Notes under the pieces: model-generated
What the model saw: only the letters and a program-made list of their open reading frames with translations
Told to the model about the DNA's origin: nothing
Databases searched by the model: none
Translations under genes and position numbers: made by a program
In this document: piece after piece, positions 8,793-18,290 of the stretch
Numbering within the stretch: position 1 is the first letter of the stretch
Layout of the letters: the number at the start of each line of letters is the position of its first letter
NCBI RefSeq assembly: GCF_014652555.1
Contig: NZ_BMZA01000003.1
Span: 154,309-218,308 of the forward strand
Source: Novosphingobium colocasiae
GTDB lineage: Bacteria; Pseudomonadota; Alphaproteobacteria; Sphingomonadales; Sphingomonadaceae
DNA length: 64,000 nt
Direction: 5' to 3'

Positions 8793-9456
8793 CGCTGAAA
8801 CCGAGTGCGGCGAAATCTGCCGGCAGCGGGCTCGTCGCGACGATCGGCGGCTTGTCGCCGCGCGGCACGGTCAATCCGGCGGCGTGCAGCAGCGTGCGCG
8901 ATGCGCCCTTGCCCGGGCCTCCCTTGCCCGAACCGTACACCGGATCGCCCAGCAGAGGCGTGCCGAGGCCGGAGGCGGCGTGGACGCGGATCTGGTGTGT
9001 GCGGCCCGTCTCCGGGCGGAATTCCACCAGCGTCAGCCCGCCCTGCCGATCCAGCACGCGCCAGTGCGTGACCGCGGGCTTGCCCTTGCGTGCCGGGATC
9101 ATCCGCCAGCCGTCCTTCTGGGTGCTGACTTTGGACAGCGCCAGTTCGATCGTCCCCGCATCCTCGGCCACCAGGCCCGCGACCACGCCGAGATAGCGCT
9201 TTTCCACCAGCCGCTCCTCGAAGGCTGCGGCAAACCGCTTGAGCGCCTTGGGGTTGCGGGCGAGCAGCAGGCACCCGGACGTATCGCGATCGAGGCGGTG
9301 CACCGGGGCAGGGGACCGCTGGAAGCCCAGCCGCAGGTCTTCAAGATGATCGTCAAGCGAGCGGCCACCGGCGCGCGGCCGGTCGAGCGGGAGCCCGGCG
9401 GGCTTGTCGATGACGAGCGCTTCGCCGTCTTCGAACAGGATGGGGATCGCGGTCAT
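8785..9456 (-). CDS. RluA-family pseudouridine synthase
   Basis: A 223-residue enzyme that isomerises uridine to pseudouridine in rRNA or tRNA. The hallmark motif HRLDRDTSG is at residues 53-61 with catalytic Asp56. Other family segments are VIDKPAGLPLDRP near residue 15 and TGRTHQIRVHAA toward the C-terminus. There is no N-terminal S4 domain, so it belongs to the short RluA/TruC-like subgroup; the target nucleotide cannot be inferred. The start overlaps the stop of the aminotransferase gene by 4 nt and the end overlaps arfB. Confidence 0.92.
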   Translation of the reverse strand: MTAIPILFEDGEALVIDKPAGLPLDRPRAGGRSLDDHLEDLRLGFQRSPAPVHRLDRDTSGCLLLARNPKALKRFAAAFEERLVEKRYLGVVAGLVAEDAGTIELALSKVSTQKDGWRMIPARKGKPAVTHWRVLDRQGGLTLVEFRPETGRTHQIRVHAASGLGTPLLGDPVYGSGKGGPGKGASRTLLHAAGLTVPRGDKPPIVATSPLPADFAALGFSDG

Positions 9457-10622
9457 GCCAGGGCCTTTGCAATGCGGCGCAGCGCTTCTTCCAGCCGCGC
9501 ATCATCGGCCGCGAAGCTGATGCGAAAACCGTCCTGCCCGCCGAACGCCGATGCCGGAACAAGCGCTACGCCGTGTTCCAGCAGGTGCAGCGCCAACTTG
9601 CCGTCATCATTGTCGAACCGGTCCATCAGCGGCGCGGCATCGACCATGCAGTAGAACGCGCCGTCCGGCACCGGGGTGGCAAGGCCGGGAATGGCGTTGA
9701 TCGCCCGCACCACCATGTCGCGGCGGGCGCGGAACCGTTCCCGCCAGTCCAGCAGGAAGTCCTGCGGTCCCTCCAGCGCGGCAACGGCGGCGGCCTGGCT
9801 GATGGAGCAGGGGTTGCTGGTGGAATGCGACTGGACCGCTTCCATGCCCTTGATAAGCCATTCGGGCCCGGTCGACACGCCGATGCGGAAGCCGGTCATA
9901 GCGTGGCTCTTGGATACGCCCGAGACGGTCAGGATGCGATCCGCCAGATCCGGGCACAAGTTGGCCAGCGTGGCGTGTGCGCCGCCGCCGTAGCGGATCG
10001 GGGCGTAGATATCGTCCGACATCACCATCACGCGCGGATGGCGGCGCAGGACTTCGCCGATCGCCAGCAGCGTCTCGGCCGGATAGCACGCGCCGGTCGG
10101 GTTGCCGGGGCTGTTGATCAGCACCCACAGGGTGCGCGGCCCGACCTGCGCTTCGAGATCGGCGGCGGTGAACCGGAAGTTGTCCTTGGCGTGCGTGATC
10201 AGCGGCACCACGCTGCCGCCAGCAAAGCGCACGATTTCGGGGTAGGACACCCACCACGGCGATGGCACGATCACTTCATCGCCTTCGCTGACGGTGGCCA
10301 TCAGCGCGTTGAAGATCGCCTGCTTGCCACCCGCCGTCACCAGCACCCGCGACGGCTGCGTAGCGATGCCGAGGTCGCGGACGAAATGCAGCACTGCCGC
10401 CTGCTTGAGGCGCGCGGTGCCGCCCACCGCGGTATAGCGGGTATCCCCCGCATCGAGCGCGGCCTTGGCGGCGGCGACGACGTGGGCCGGGGTGGCGAAA
10501 TCGGGTTCGCCGACCGAGAGCGAGATGACATCGCGGCCGGCCTCGCGCAGGGCGATGGCGCGGTCGGTCATGGCGCCCGTCTGTGACGGGGCGATGCGGG
10601 ACAGTGCTGTGGAGGTATGCAT
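9453..10622 (-). CDS. Class I/II aminotransferase, aspartate-type
   Basis: A 389-residue fold-type I PLP enzyme. Typical elements are SLSVGEPDFATP at the N-terminus, AGGKQAIFNAL near residue 95, INSPGNPTGA near residue 170 for PLP and substrate contacts, the Schiff-base Lys in SGVSKSHAMTGFRIG near residue 233, and a C-terminal Arg in FRISFAADDARL that would bind the substrate carboxylate. Best described as an aspartate/aromatic aminotransferase-like protein; exact substrate unknown. Its start shares one base with the end of pabBC, and it overlaps the pseudouridine synthase gene by 4 nt. Confidence 0.9.
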   Translation of the reverse strand: MHTSTALSRIAPSQTGAMTDRAIALREAGRDVISLSVGEPDFATPAHVVAAAKAALDAGDTRYTAVGGTARLKQAAVLHFVRDLGIATQPSRVLVTAGGKQAIFNALMATVSEGDEVIVPSPWWVSYPEIVRFAGGSVVPLITHAKDNFRFTAADLEAQVGPRTLWVLINSPGNPTGACYPAETLLAIGEVLRRHPRVMVMSDDIYAPIRYGGGAHATLANLCPDLADRILTVSGVSKSHAMTGFRIGVSTGPEWLIKGMEAVQSHSTSNPCSISQAAAVAALEGPQDFLLDWRERFRARRDMVVRAINAIPGLATPVPDGAFYCMVDAAPLMDRFDNDDGKLALHLLEHGVALVPASAFGGQDGFRISFAADDARLEEALRRIAKALA

Positions 10623-12433
10623 CAGGTGAGCAGCCGCGCCGGGCTGAGGCCGCGCAGGGCATTGCCGATCAGGAAGCCGTCGGCCAGATCGTCCAGCGTC
10701 AATTCCGCCTCGATCGCGCGGCCTTCTTCGATCAGGGCGCGGCGCAGGACGCCGGGCAGGAGGCCCAGCCCCGCTGCCGGGGTCAGCAGGACGCCGTCAC
10801 GCTCGACGAACAGATTGGTAAACGTGCCTTCAGTGACGGTGCCGTCATCGCGCAGGAACAATGCCTCGTGCGCGCCGGCCTGCTGCGCGATGGCAAGCGC
10901 GCTGGCGTAGAATTCGCGATCCGATGTCTTGTGCGCCAGCCGCCAGTCCCGGCTGTCGACCGGCAGGCGCAGCACCGCCACGTCCGCCGGGTCGGGCAGC
11001 GGCGCAGGCAGGTCTGACAGTTCGAGCGCATAGGCCCCCGATCGCGCGGCAACGAGGCGCAGCTTCGACGGCCGCTCGGCATCGAAGCACAGCGCCTGGA
11101 TGGCGTTGCGCACCGCGTGGCGATCGAAAGCGAAGCCCAGCGTTTCCGCGCTCGCCCGGATGCGTTCGAGGTGCAGTTCAAGCAGGGGAATGCCGTCGTC
11201 CGGCGTGAACTTCATCGTCTCGATCAGATCGAACCGGGCGGGAGAGGCGGCACTGGCCGAAACGCGCACAAAACCCCCTTTGACCAGACACTCGCGCCAT
11301 TCGCCGAGCATCTCGGAATCCGCGACCACCGCGCCGCCGACCCCCAACACCGCCGTGCCGCCCGTGCCGGAAACGTCCGGCGTCAGGCGCAGAGTGCGGA
11401 TTGCCACATTAAACGCCGCATCGCCAGTAGGTTCGATCCAGCCGATGCTGCCGCAGTAGGGACCGCGCGCGGCCGCCTCGGTCCGGGCGATCAGCTCCAT
11501 CGCCCTGATCTTCGGCGCGCCGGTGATCGATCCGCAGGGAAACAGCGCGCGCAGCAGATCAAGTGCGGTCTTGCCCGGGGCCAGCCGGGCGCTGACGGTC
11601 GAAACCATCTGGTGCACGGTGGGAAAGCTTTCGACCGCGAACGGCGCATCGACGCGCACGCTGCCTGGCTGCGCCACGCGCGAAAGATCGTTGCGCAGCA
11701 GATCGACGATCATCAGGTTTTCGGCGCGGTCCTTGGCCGAACTTTCCAGTTCGGCGCGCAGGCTCGCGTCTTCGGCCGGGGTGGGGCCGCGCGGGCGGGT
11801 GCCCTTCATCGGCTTGGTCCGCACCTTTCGCCCGCGCAGGGCGAAGAACAGTTCGGGCGAAAAGCTGAGCAGCCAGTGCGAGCCGTCGAACACCACCCCG
11901 CCATATCCGGCGCGCGCCGCCGGGCGGATCGCGGCGTAGAGCGCCAGCGGATCGCCCCGCCACGAACCGCTGAGCGGGATCGTCAGGTTGGCCTGATAGA
12001 TGTCGCCCGCGTGGATTGCCTCGCGGATCGTGGTGAATCCGGCCTGGTAGTCCGCCAGCCCGGTCGCGGGGTCGAGCGGGCCGATCTGCGGTGATTCGCC
12101 CTGTCCGGCCAGGGCCGCCAGCCGCTGCTCCACGGCGTCGGGCGCGATCGTCTCGACGCTTTCGAAAGCACCGAACCAGACCAGCGGTCCGGCCGCACCG
12201 GTCTTGCCCTCCAGCAGCGGGCGCAGGCGCGGCTCCAGCGCCAGCCCCGCTTCGTAGGCAAGGTAGCCGCCCAGAGTGTGCCCGGCGCGCGACAGCGCCT
12301 CCATCCGCGCCAGCGCCGGGGCCACGTCATCGGCATGGCGCGCCACGACGATCTCGACCGGCCGGGTCAGCAGCCGGGCGGATGCGGCACCCTCGGTGCG
12401 GGCGTCGTCGAGGAGGATGAAAGGTTCGGGCAT
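10622..12433 (-). CDS. pabBC: Bifunctional aminodeoxychorismate synthase I / lyase
   Basis: A 603-residue fusion for p-aminobenzoate (folate) synthesis. Residues 1 to about 385 are the chorismate-binding PabB half with [12 protein letters not shown] (the signature loop that is PIKGT in most PabB), [10 protein letters not shown] and [14 protein letters not shown]. The remainder is a class IV aminotransferase-type PabC lyase ([18 protein letters not shown], the PLP-domain segment near [15 protein letters not shown]). A glutamine amidotransferase subunit (PabA) would supply ammonia and is not in the window. It is the first gene of a four-gene overlapping operon. Confidence 0.93.
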   Translation of the reverse strand: MPEPFILLDDARTEGAASARLLTRPVEIVVARHADDVAPALARMEALSRAGHTLGGYLAYEAGLALEPRLRPLLEGKTGAAGPLVWFGAFESVETIAPDAVEQRLAALAGQGESPQIGPLDPATGLADYQAGFTTIREAIHAGDIYQANLTIPLSGSWRGDPLALYAAIRPAARAGYGGVVFDGSHWLLSFSPELFFALRGRKVRTKPMKGTRPRGPTPAEDASLRAELESSAKDRAENLMIVDLLRNDLSRVAQPGSVRVDAPFAVESFPTVHQMVSTVSARLAPGKTALDLLRALFPCGSITGAPKIRAMELIARTEAAARGPYCGSIGWIEPTGDAAFNVAIRTLRLTPDVSGTGGTAVLGVGGAVVADSEMLGEWRECLVKGGFVRVSASAASPARFDLIETMKFTPDDGIPLLELHLERIRASAETLGFAFDRHAVRNAIQALCFDAERPSKLRLVAARSGAYALELSDLPAPLPDPADVAVLRLPVDSRDWRLAHKTSDREFYASALAIAQQAGAHEALFLRDDGTVTEGTFTNLFVERDGVLLTPAAGLGLLPGVLRRALIEEGRAIEAELTLDDLADGFLIGNALRGLSPARLLT

Positions 12434-12552
12434 GGCGGATCAGGGTAATGGCCCTTAGCGGCCATTTGTCGCAGTGGCAAAATCCCTCTCGCACAGGCCC
12501 GGTGCGCGCATTATCAACGGTTGCGGATAACCATGGCGGGAGCCCGAAACTG

Positions 12553-14151
12553 ATGAGCGAAATCTTCCTCGGGCTGGGCGGCAACGGTGAACGCCAGACA
12601 TTGCTGCTGGGTCGCGCCAACCGCCACGGCCTTGTCGCCGGGGCTACCGGAACCGGCAAGACGGTCACCCTGCAGACCATCGCCGAGCAGTTCTCCGCCG
12701 CCGGGGTGCCGGTGTTCCTCGCTGACGTGAAAGGCGACCTGTCGGGCATTTCGATGTCCGGCAGCCCGCAGTTCAAGCATGCCGACGCGCTGGAATCGCG
12801 AGCGAAGGAGCTGGGCATCACCGATTATGCCTATTCCGACAATCCGGCGATCTTCTGGGACATCTACGGCGAACTGGGCCACCCGGTGCGGACCACCATT
12901 TCGGAAATGGGACCGCTGCTGCTGGCGCGGCTGATGGATTTGAACGAGACGCAGGAAGGCGTGCTCAACATCGCGTTTCGCTATGCCGACGAACAGGGCC
13001 TGCTGCTGCTTGATCTGGAAGACCTGCAGGCGATGCTGGCTTATGCGGCGGAGAACGCCTCCGCGCTTTCGGCGAAGTACGGCAACATCACCAAGGCCAG
13101 CGTCGGCACCATCCAGCGCCAGCTCCTCGCGCTCGACAGCCAGAGCGCGGCGCGCTTCTTCGGCGAGCCGGCGCTGGAAATCCAGGATTTCATCCGCTGC
13201 GACGATCAGGGCCGGGGCTATATCAATATCCTTGCCGCCGAAAAGCTGATGCAGAGCCCCAAGCTCTACGCCACCTTCCTGCTGTGGCTGCTGTCCGAAC
13301 TGTTCGAGGCGCTGCCCGAGGTGGGCGATCCCGACAAGCCCAAGCTGGTGTTCTTCTTCGACGAGGCGCACCTGCTGTTCGACGATGCGCCCAAGGCTTT
13401 GCAGGACAAGGTGGAGCAGGTGGTGCGGCTGGTCCGCTCCAAGGGCGTGGGCGTCTATTTCGTGACGCAGAACCCGATCGACATTCCCGAGGATATCGCC
13501 GGCCAGCTCGGCAATCGCGTCCAGCACGCGCTGCGCGCCTTCACCCCGCGCGACAAGAAGGCGATCAAGGCGGCGGCGGAAACCTTCCGCATCAATCCCG
13601 ACCTGGACGTCGAAACCGCGATCACCGAGCTGAAGGTGGGCGAGGCGCTGGTGTCCACGCTTGATGAGGAAGGCGCGCCCACGGTGGTCCAGCGCACCCT
13701 GATCGCGCCGCCGCGCTCGCGGCTGGGCTCGGTGACCGCCAAGGAACGCGCTATCGTTCAGTCGATTTCACCGTGCGACGGCAAGTACGATACGGCCGTC
13801 AACCGGGAAAGCGCCGGCGAAGTGCTGGCCGCCAAGGCTGCCGATGCGGCGGCCACCGCGCAGGAAGTGGCCGAAAAGGGCCGCGACGAAGTGGCGCGGC
13901 AGGAACGCAAGAGCCCCGGCCTGTGGGATGGCATCGGTGGCAAGGTCGCCAAGGCCGCCGCCGGCGCGGCAGCGGCCAGCGCCGGCTCAATCCTGGCGCA
14001 GAAAATGCAGGGCAAGACCAGCCGCGCCAGCCCCCAGGCCTCGGCCGCCAGTGCGGCGGCGGGCACGGTGGGCGATGTGCTGGGCAAGGCCATCGGCTTC
14101 CCCGGCCTTGGCCGCTTCGCGCGCAACCTGATCGGCGGCCTGATGCGGTGA
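12553..14151 (+). CDS. HerA-like ATPase (DUF853 family)
   Basis: A 532-residue P-loop ATPase of the HerA/FtsK-like superfamily, DUF853 type. Walker A GATGTGKT is at residues 30-37; Walker B is in [16 protein letters not shown] near residue 280; downstream are [15 protein letters not shown] and [14 protein letters not shown], typical of these hexameric DNA translocases or helicases. The C-terminal 100 residues are Ala/Gly/Lys-rich low complexity. The ATG at 12553 begins exactly at the conserved N-terminus. Its precise role is unknown; in many bacteria the gene stands alone, as here. It ends next to the genomic island. Confidence 0.88.
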   Translation: MSEIFLGLGGNGERQTLLLGRANRHGLVAGATGTGKTVTLQTIAEQFSAAGVPVFLADVKGDLSGISMSGSPQFKHADALESRAKELGITDYAYSDNPAIFWDIYGELGHPVRTTISEMGPLLLARLMDLNETQEGVLNIAFRYADEQGLLLLDLEDLQAMLAYAAENASALSAKYGNITKASVGTIQRQLLALDSQSAARFFGEPALEIQDFIRCDDQGRGYINILAAEKLMQSPKLYATFLLWLLSELFEALPEVGDPDKPKLVFFFDEAHLLFDDAPKALQDKVEQVVRLVRSKGVGVYFVTQNPIDIPEDIAGQLGNRVQHALRAFTPRDKKAIKAAAETFRINPDLDVETAITELKVGEALVSTLDEEGAPTVVQRTLIAPPRSRLGSVTAKERAIVQSISPCDGKYDTAVNRESAGEVLAAKAADAAATAQEVAEKGRDEVARQERKSPGLWDGIGGKVAKAAAGAAAASAGSILAQKMQGKTSRASPQASAASAAAGTVGDVLGKAIGFPGLGRFARNLIGGLMR

Positions 14152-14173
14152 GGCACTTTCGCGCTTTCAGGGA

Positions 14174-14236
14174 AGACACCTTGTAGGGCTTATCGCGCGC
14201 AACGGCTTTTCGGGCGGCCAGATCGGTAAGCGTGAC
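14174..14236 (-). pseudogene. Relic N-terminus of a P4-type integrase
   Basis: About 21 codons on the minus strand read VTLTDLAARKAVARDKPYKVS, which looks like the first residues of P4-type tyrosine integrases (DUF4102 N-terminus: xLTDxAxRxAKPxDKPYKLxD). The start codon is lost (GTC) and similarity stops before the gene would reach the HerA-like gene end. It lies outside the present island, about 140 nt from the left attachment repeat, similar to the 178 nt between the live integrase start and tRNA-Leu. I infer a nearly deleted older element at the same site. Confidence 0.5.
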
Positions 14237-14376
14237 GTCACCTCTATGTCGGTTTCGATGCCGTCGGATGCCGTCACATACACAGAATTCGCCCGGATGC
14301 CGACTGACGCGCCAACCGTGGAAACTTTTAAACTTTGGGGAATCCTCCGGACACTTATCAACATGCCCGGAAGAAA

Positions 14377-14398
14377 AATGGTGCCAGAAGAGGACTCG
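14377..14398 (+). repeat. Left attachment repeat (att)
   Basis: AATGGTGCCAGAAGAGGACTCG matches the 3' end of tRNA-Leu plus its 3' flank at 30435-30457 except for one missing C. Flanking bases are also similar (TGCCCGGAAGAAA versus TGCCAGGAGAACA). Same orientation as the tRNA copy, as expected for integration into a tRNA 3' end. Confidence 0.8.
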
Positions 14399-14536
14399 CA
14401 TCGGGCACCCAAGAGGCTGATTTTCCCTGCAAATAGGCAGTGGAAAATCACCGGCACCATCAATAGCACCAACACATCGTCTGGAAAAGGCTGGACGTGC
14501 CCGGATAGGGGCAAAATCACGCCGTTCGACAGCCGC

Positions 14537-15778
14537 TTAATAATAGCCGTAGGGCGGGCGAAACGCATGATCGTCATCGTCGCCGAACAGCCTGTTCTTC
14601 TCAAAACGCTGCTCAAGACCGTCAGCCGAAAGCGCCGCCTCGCGCGAAGCCAGCCTGCGCTCGGCTAGGCTTAGGAATTCGGCGACACGGCCGGTGCGCC
14701 CGGACATTTCCTCACCGCGCAAATTTGTCACCAGCCGCCTCAGCCGATCAAGCGCGGCCATCTCTTCGAGCACCTCATCCAAGGCCTTGCCGCGACGCTC
14801 GGCGATATGGTCCCTGCGAAGGGCGAGTTCGCGCTGGCGCCGAGCCTCCGCTTCCCTTCGCGCCTGCTCCTCGCGCTTGAGACGATCGTCCTTCTTCGCC
14901 GCCGCCAGCACGGCGATGCCCACCGCGATGTCGCTCGCCATGTTCTCAATCCGCTGGACCTTGGCATCCTTGAACGAACGCCGCGGGCTGCCGCCGAGCA
15001 GATATGAATTCTCCAGCTCGAACGCGAGCTGGCCGGTGGGATGATAATCCCATTCGGGGCCGCGCAAGGACGAGAAGCTGAAATCGTCGTCATCCCAACT
15101 GCTGGGATTGTTCCAGCGGCGCGCGCGGCGCTTTCGGGCGGCCTCCTGCTCGGCGAGCTCCTTCTCGGTCGGCACGTGCTTTTCGCGCCGGACCCCCTCG
15201 CTGATCGAAAAGGCGATCGTCTCGCCTTCGCATTGGAAGCTCGCGGATTTCTCGCCACGCGCCAGCTTGATCCCCAGCGCTTCCGCCGCTGCCACGATGC
15301 GACCAAGCGCGAGTTCCAGGCGGTCGATCGAGGCCGGCGCGACGCTGACCTTGATGACGTTCAAGCCTTCGACCGTGACGAGGCCGTTGATCGAGGAAGG
15401 CTTCGCCTTGCGGAGCTGAGCGATCGTCCGATCGACGATCGGGTTCACCGGCAAAACCGCGTCCGCATCGATGGACGATGCGAGCAGACGGGCGTTCTCG
15501 CGCGCGGTCGCGATCACCTCGGGCTCCGGTCCCAATTGACCAGCCGCGATGGTGATCCTGTCGGACGTGCCAGCCTTGGCTTTCGGCAATGGGGTTTGCT
15601 TGACCGCTTTTCCCGCAGCCTTCTTCGCCCACCATCCCAGTGGCGGGTTCGGGATATCGTGCTTCTTGCAAATCTTGTGGAGGGCGACGTCCGAGAGGGC
15701 AAATTCCTTCGCCAAGTGGGTCATGGGTTTCGACCACACCAGGTCGTAGAATTCCTCCCGGGTGAACACCCTCGACAT
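14537..15778 (-). CDS. Island-borne protein with N-terminal HTH
   Basis: A 413-residue soluble protein at the far end of the island. The N-terminus (residues 1-50: FTREEFYDLVWSKPMTHLAK, then SDVALHKICKKHDIP and a tryptophan-containing GWWAKK) is a helix-turn-helix-like segment typical of a conserved family carried by proteobacterial mobile elements. The middle is alpha/beta and the region around residues 290-390 is highly charged and likely coiled coil. I do not know its function; DNA binding is inferred from the N-terminal pattern. It ends about 140 nt from the left att repeat and stands alone. Confidence 0.7.
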   Translation of the reverse strand: MSRVFTREEFYDLVWSKPMTHLAKEFALSDVALHKICKKHDIPNPPLGWWAKKAAGKAVKQTPLPKAKAGTSDRITIAAGQLGPEPEVIATARENARLLASSIDADAVLPVNPIVDRTIAQLRKAKPSSINGLVTVEGLNVIKVSVAPASIDRLELALGRIVAAAEALGIKLARGEKSASFQCEGETIAFSISEGVRREKHVPTEKELAEQEAARKRRARRWNNPSSWDDDDFSFSSLRGPEWDYHPTGQLAFELENSYLLGGSPRRSFKDAKVQRIENMASDIAVGIAVLAAAKKDDRLKREEQARREAEARRQRELALRRDHIAERRGKALDEVLEEMAALDRLRRLVTNLRGEEMSGRTGRVAEFLSLAERRLASREAALSADGLEQRFEKNRLFGDDDDHAFRPPYGYY

Positions 15779-15911
15779 TCAGCTGCCTCTCTTTGGCTTG
15801 GATAGGGTCGGCCGTAATCGGAATTCATGACATTGCCGAAGGGGCATTGGCCGTTCAGCTGCGGGGCAGCCGCAATTTTCGCTGTAAGGCGATCGCCGAA
15901 CCCGGATCATC

Positions 15912-16526
15912 TCAATAGCCCGAGTAGCGCCCTGGACGGTGGTAGGCGAACATGACGCCGTTCAAGGCCACCGCGCTCAGGATCGAATAGCCGACCTTCG
16001 CGAGACCGACGAGCGGCAGCGAGACGCCGATAATGACCATGTCGAACATCATCTGCGTGAGCCCAGCGTTCCAGCCCCGTCTGTCCTGGAGAAGAAGGGC
16101 GACGATGCCGATGCCGCCGACGCTCGCCTTGTGCCGCGCCAGGGAGAGAACCCCCATCCCGATGAGCGATCCGCCGAAAATTGCGGCAAAGGCTGGCTGG
16201 ACACTGCTCAAATGCAGCCAGAGCGGTATGAACCGCGAGAGCGCGGCCAGGATGACCATCGCGCCGAACGATTTGATCGTGAACGTCACGCCCATGCTCT
16301 TCTGCGCGAGGAGAAAGAATGGCAGGTTGATCGCAACGAACAGCGAACCAATCGGCCATCCCATCGCATAGGACAGCACCAGCGCAATGCCGGCCACGCC
16401 TGCCGTGACCAGGCCCGCAGCTTTCAAGATCACGAGCCCGAACGCGACGAAACTCGAGCCCATAAGCAGCGCATGGGCATCTTCAAGTCGCGAGTGCGGT
16501 GGCGCGGCCTGCGGTCTTGTCGACAT
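15912..16526 (-). CDS. yitT: YitT-family membrane protein
   Basis: A 204-residue inner-membrane protein with about five or six hydrophobic segments and the YitT/DUF161 pattern: a short cytoplasmic start, LLMGSSFVAFGLVILKAAGL, then VTAGVAGIALVLSY, a later GGSLIGMGVLSLARHKASVGG, and LTQMMFDMVIIG. Function in this family is unclear; some relatives are proposed transporters. The start at 16526 excludes an unconvincing upstream extension that overlaps the preceding gene. It is the third gene of the ilvE operon, 8 nt after the upstream stop, and is island cargo. Confidence 0.82.
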   Translation of the reverse strand: MSTRPQAAPPHSRLEDAHALLMGSSFVAFGLVILKAAGLVTAGVAGIALVLSYAMGWPIGSLFVAINLPFFLLAQKSMGVTFTIKSFGAMVILAALSRFIPLWLHLSSVQPAFAAIFGGSLIGMGVLSLARHKASVGGIGIVALLLQDRRGWNAGLTQMMFDMVIIGVSLPLVGLAKVGYSILSAVALNGVMFAYHRPGRYSGY

Positions 16527-16534
16527 GATCTGAA

Positions 16535-16894
16535 TCAGCGGTCGCGGAGCGTAGTTCTGGCCCATGAGAAGAACTCGCGATACTTTGCGCGCGTCGAATC
16601 CCGCGAGGCTTGATAGTCGGGATTGTCCAGCTCGATCGCGACAACCGGCCATGACGCCTGATGCAGCGCCAAGGCGGAGCATAGCGCGGAAAAGCGGGCA
16701 CGAAACTGCGCACGCAGTTCAGGGGAGGCGATCGACTGCTCGAAAAGAGTGGAGATTTCGGCGCGATGCACAGCGATCTGGCGTCGCAGCTCGATTGCAT
16801 CCCTGCGGTGTGCCTCGAAGTCGCTGTCGTTCCGAGCCGAGGATGCAGTCAGCGTCGCCTCAAAAGCGGCTATCGAAGCGATCAGCGCCTTCAT
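16535..16894 (-). CDS. Hypothetical helical protein of the ilvE operon
   Basis: A 119-residue, almost wholly alpha-helical protein rich in Ala, Arg and Glu, without signal peptide or membrane segment. No motif is recognised; the sequence alternates hydrophobic heptads (IAAFEATLTASSARN, AIELRRQIAVHRAEISTLFEQ) consistent with a four-helix bundle. The ATG at 16894 lies 2 nt after the ilvE stop and the end lies 8 nt before yitT, so the three are very likely one transcript. Confidence 0.65.
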   Translation of the reverse strand: MKALIASIAAFEATLTASSARNDSDFEAHRRDAIELRRQIAVHRAEISTLFEQSIASPELRAQFRARFSALCSALALHQASWPVVAIELDNPDYQASRDSTRAKYREFFSWARTTLRDR

Positions 16895-16896
16895 GG

Positions 16897-17985
16897 TCAG
16901 CGGCGCACCTGCCGCACCCACCCATCTGGACCTTCGACCAGACCGCGTTGGATCCCGATCAGTTCGTTGCGGATCGCAGCGGTGAAGGTCCCCCCGTCGC
17001 CGTTTCCGATCGTCCAATCCCCACTTCGGCCTTTTACCCGGCCAACTGCGGTCACCACAGCCGCGGTGCCGCAGGCAAAGGCTTCACTCAGCCTCCCGCT
17101 GCGCGCGTCGGCCTGCCACTGATCGATTGCATAAGACTCCTCGTTGACCTCGACACCGCGACGGCGAAGCAGCTCGATGATCGACGCGCGCGTGATTCCC
17201 GGAAGGATCGTGCCTTCGAGAGGAGGAGTGGCCACTCGGCCATCGTCGAACACGAAGAAGAGGTTCATGCCGCCGAGCTCATCCACCCAGCGATGCTCGA
17301 CCGCATCGAGAAACACCACTTGGTCGCAGCCCTGTTCATAGGCCTCGGCCTGCGCTGCTAGGCTCGCGGCATAGTTGCCGCCGCATTTCGCGGCGCCGGT
17401 GCCGCCCGGGCCGGCACGGTTCAAGTGATCCGAGACCCAAAGCGAGACCGCCGACTTGCCGCCCTTGAAGTACGCGCCGGCAGGGGATGCGATCACGCAG
17501 AAGGTGAATTCCTCGGCCGGCCGCACCCCCAGGAAGGCTTCGGAGGCGAACATGAAGGGACGCAGGTATAGGCTTCCCTCGCCATCAGGAATCCAGTCCC
17601 GGTCGGCCCTGACAAGCGTTTCGACCGCTTCGAGAAACATCTCCTCCGATATCTCTGGCATGGCCATCCGCCTGGCGGACGCGTTGAACCGGCGAGCATT
17701 CTGTTCCGGTCGAAACAGATTGATGGCCCCGTGCTGGGCGCGATAGGCCTTCATTCCCTCGAATATTTCCTGTGCGTAGTGCAGCACGCCGGCGGCCGGA
17801 TCGAGCACGAAGGGCTTGCGCGCGGTCAGGGCCGCGCTGTGCCACCCTTGGCCGCGAGTCCAGATCGCAACGGCCATATGATCGGTGAAGACGCGCCCGA
17901 ACCCCGGATCAACGAGGAGCTTTTCACGCTCCTCTGTCGATCGTGATTCCGGGTTCGGTAGAACTTCAAGCGTCGGGTGAAGCAT
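16897..17985 (-). CDS. ilvE: Branched-chain amino acid aminotransferase
   Basis: A 362-residue fold-type IV PLP aminotransferase that interconverts leucine, isoleucine and valine with their 2-oxo acids. Visible features are the N-terminal VLHYAQEIFEGMKAYR segment, RPFMFASEAFLGVRPA, the PLP-binding Lys in GAAKCGGNYAASL near residue 203, ELGGMNLFFVF and the phosphate-cup LPGITRASIIELLR. Length fits the BCAT2-like bacterial branch. Being on the island it is probably an acquired or second copy. It starts the ilvE - hypothetical - yitT operon, with an MFS transporter remnant just upstream on the same strand. Confidence 0.92.
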   Translation of the reverse strand: MLHPTLEVLPNPESRSTEEREKLLVDPGFGRVFTDHMAVAIWTRGQGWHSAALTARKPFVLDPAAGVLHYAQEIFEGMKAYRAQHGAINLFRPEQNARRFNASARRMAMPEISEEMFLEAVETLVRADRDWIPDGEGSLYLRPFMFASEAFLGVRPAEEFTFCVIASPAGAYFKGGKSAVSLWVSDHLNRAGPGGTGAAKCGGNYAASLAAQAEAYEQGCDQVVFLDAVEHRWVDELGGMNLFFVFDDGRVATPPLEGTILPGITRASIIELLRRRGVEVNEESYAIDQWQADARSGRLSEAFACGTAAVVTAVGRVKGRSGDWTIGNGDGGTFTAAIRNELIGIQRGLVEGPDGWVRQVRR

Positions 17986-18059
17986 CTGCAGTCCTGTCTG
18001 AGGCGCGCGGGCAATGTTCAGGGCCGCGCATCGATGGGAAATCTCGAAGGGGTGGGCGA

Positions 18060-18290
18060 TCAGCTAATGGCCGCCTCCTCGACGTCGACACCGCCGATCG
18101 TGGCTGCCGCCAGCGCGACCAGAATTGCGCCGATGATGGCCGCGGAAGCGCTCACGATGAGCAATGCGTAGCGAAGGGCTTCTGCCCCGAGACTGACTCC
18201 AAGCAGATCGCTCACGATGCCCGTCAGCAACGGACCGAAGGTGATCCCGATCGTCGGTGATGGGCTTGGTGCGGCAATCCAGGCGTTCGG
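18060..18290 (-). pseudogene. C-terminal remnant of an MFS transporter
   Basis: About 75 codons on the minus strand encode the tail of a major-facilitator protein: IGITFGPLLTGIVSDLLGV followed by a final membrane helix (LRYALLIVSASAAIIGAILV) and a stop at 18060-18062. The pattern GPLLxGxxSDLL and a last helix is the end of 12-helix MFS carriers. No start or upstream helices are present; similarity is lost by about 18290, near the ICE segment. Only 74 nt separate it from ilvE, so the two were probably one operon before truncation. Confidence 0.65.

Noticed and set aside
14377..14398. A second tRNA-Leu at the left island end
   Set aside because: Only the 3' part is present and the D and anticodon arms are absent, so it is an attachment repeat.
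14167..14668. Two overlapping open frames on opposite strands across the left att
   Set aside because: Neither shows family similarity or a ribosome site, and they span the island boundary; only a short integrase relic is supported.
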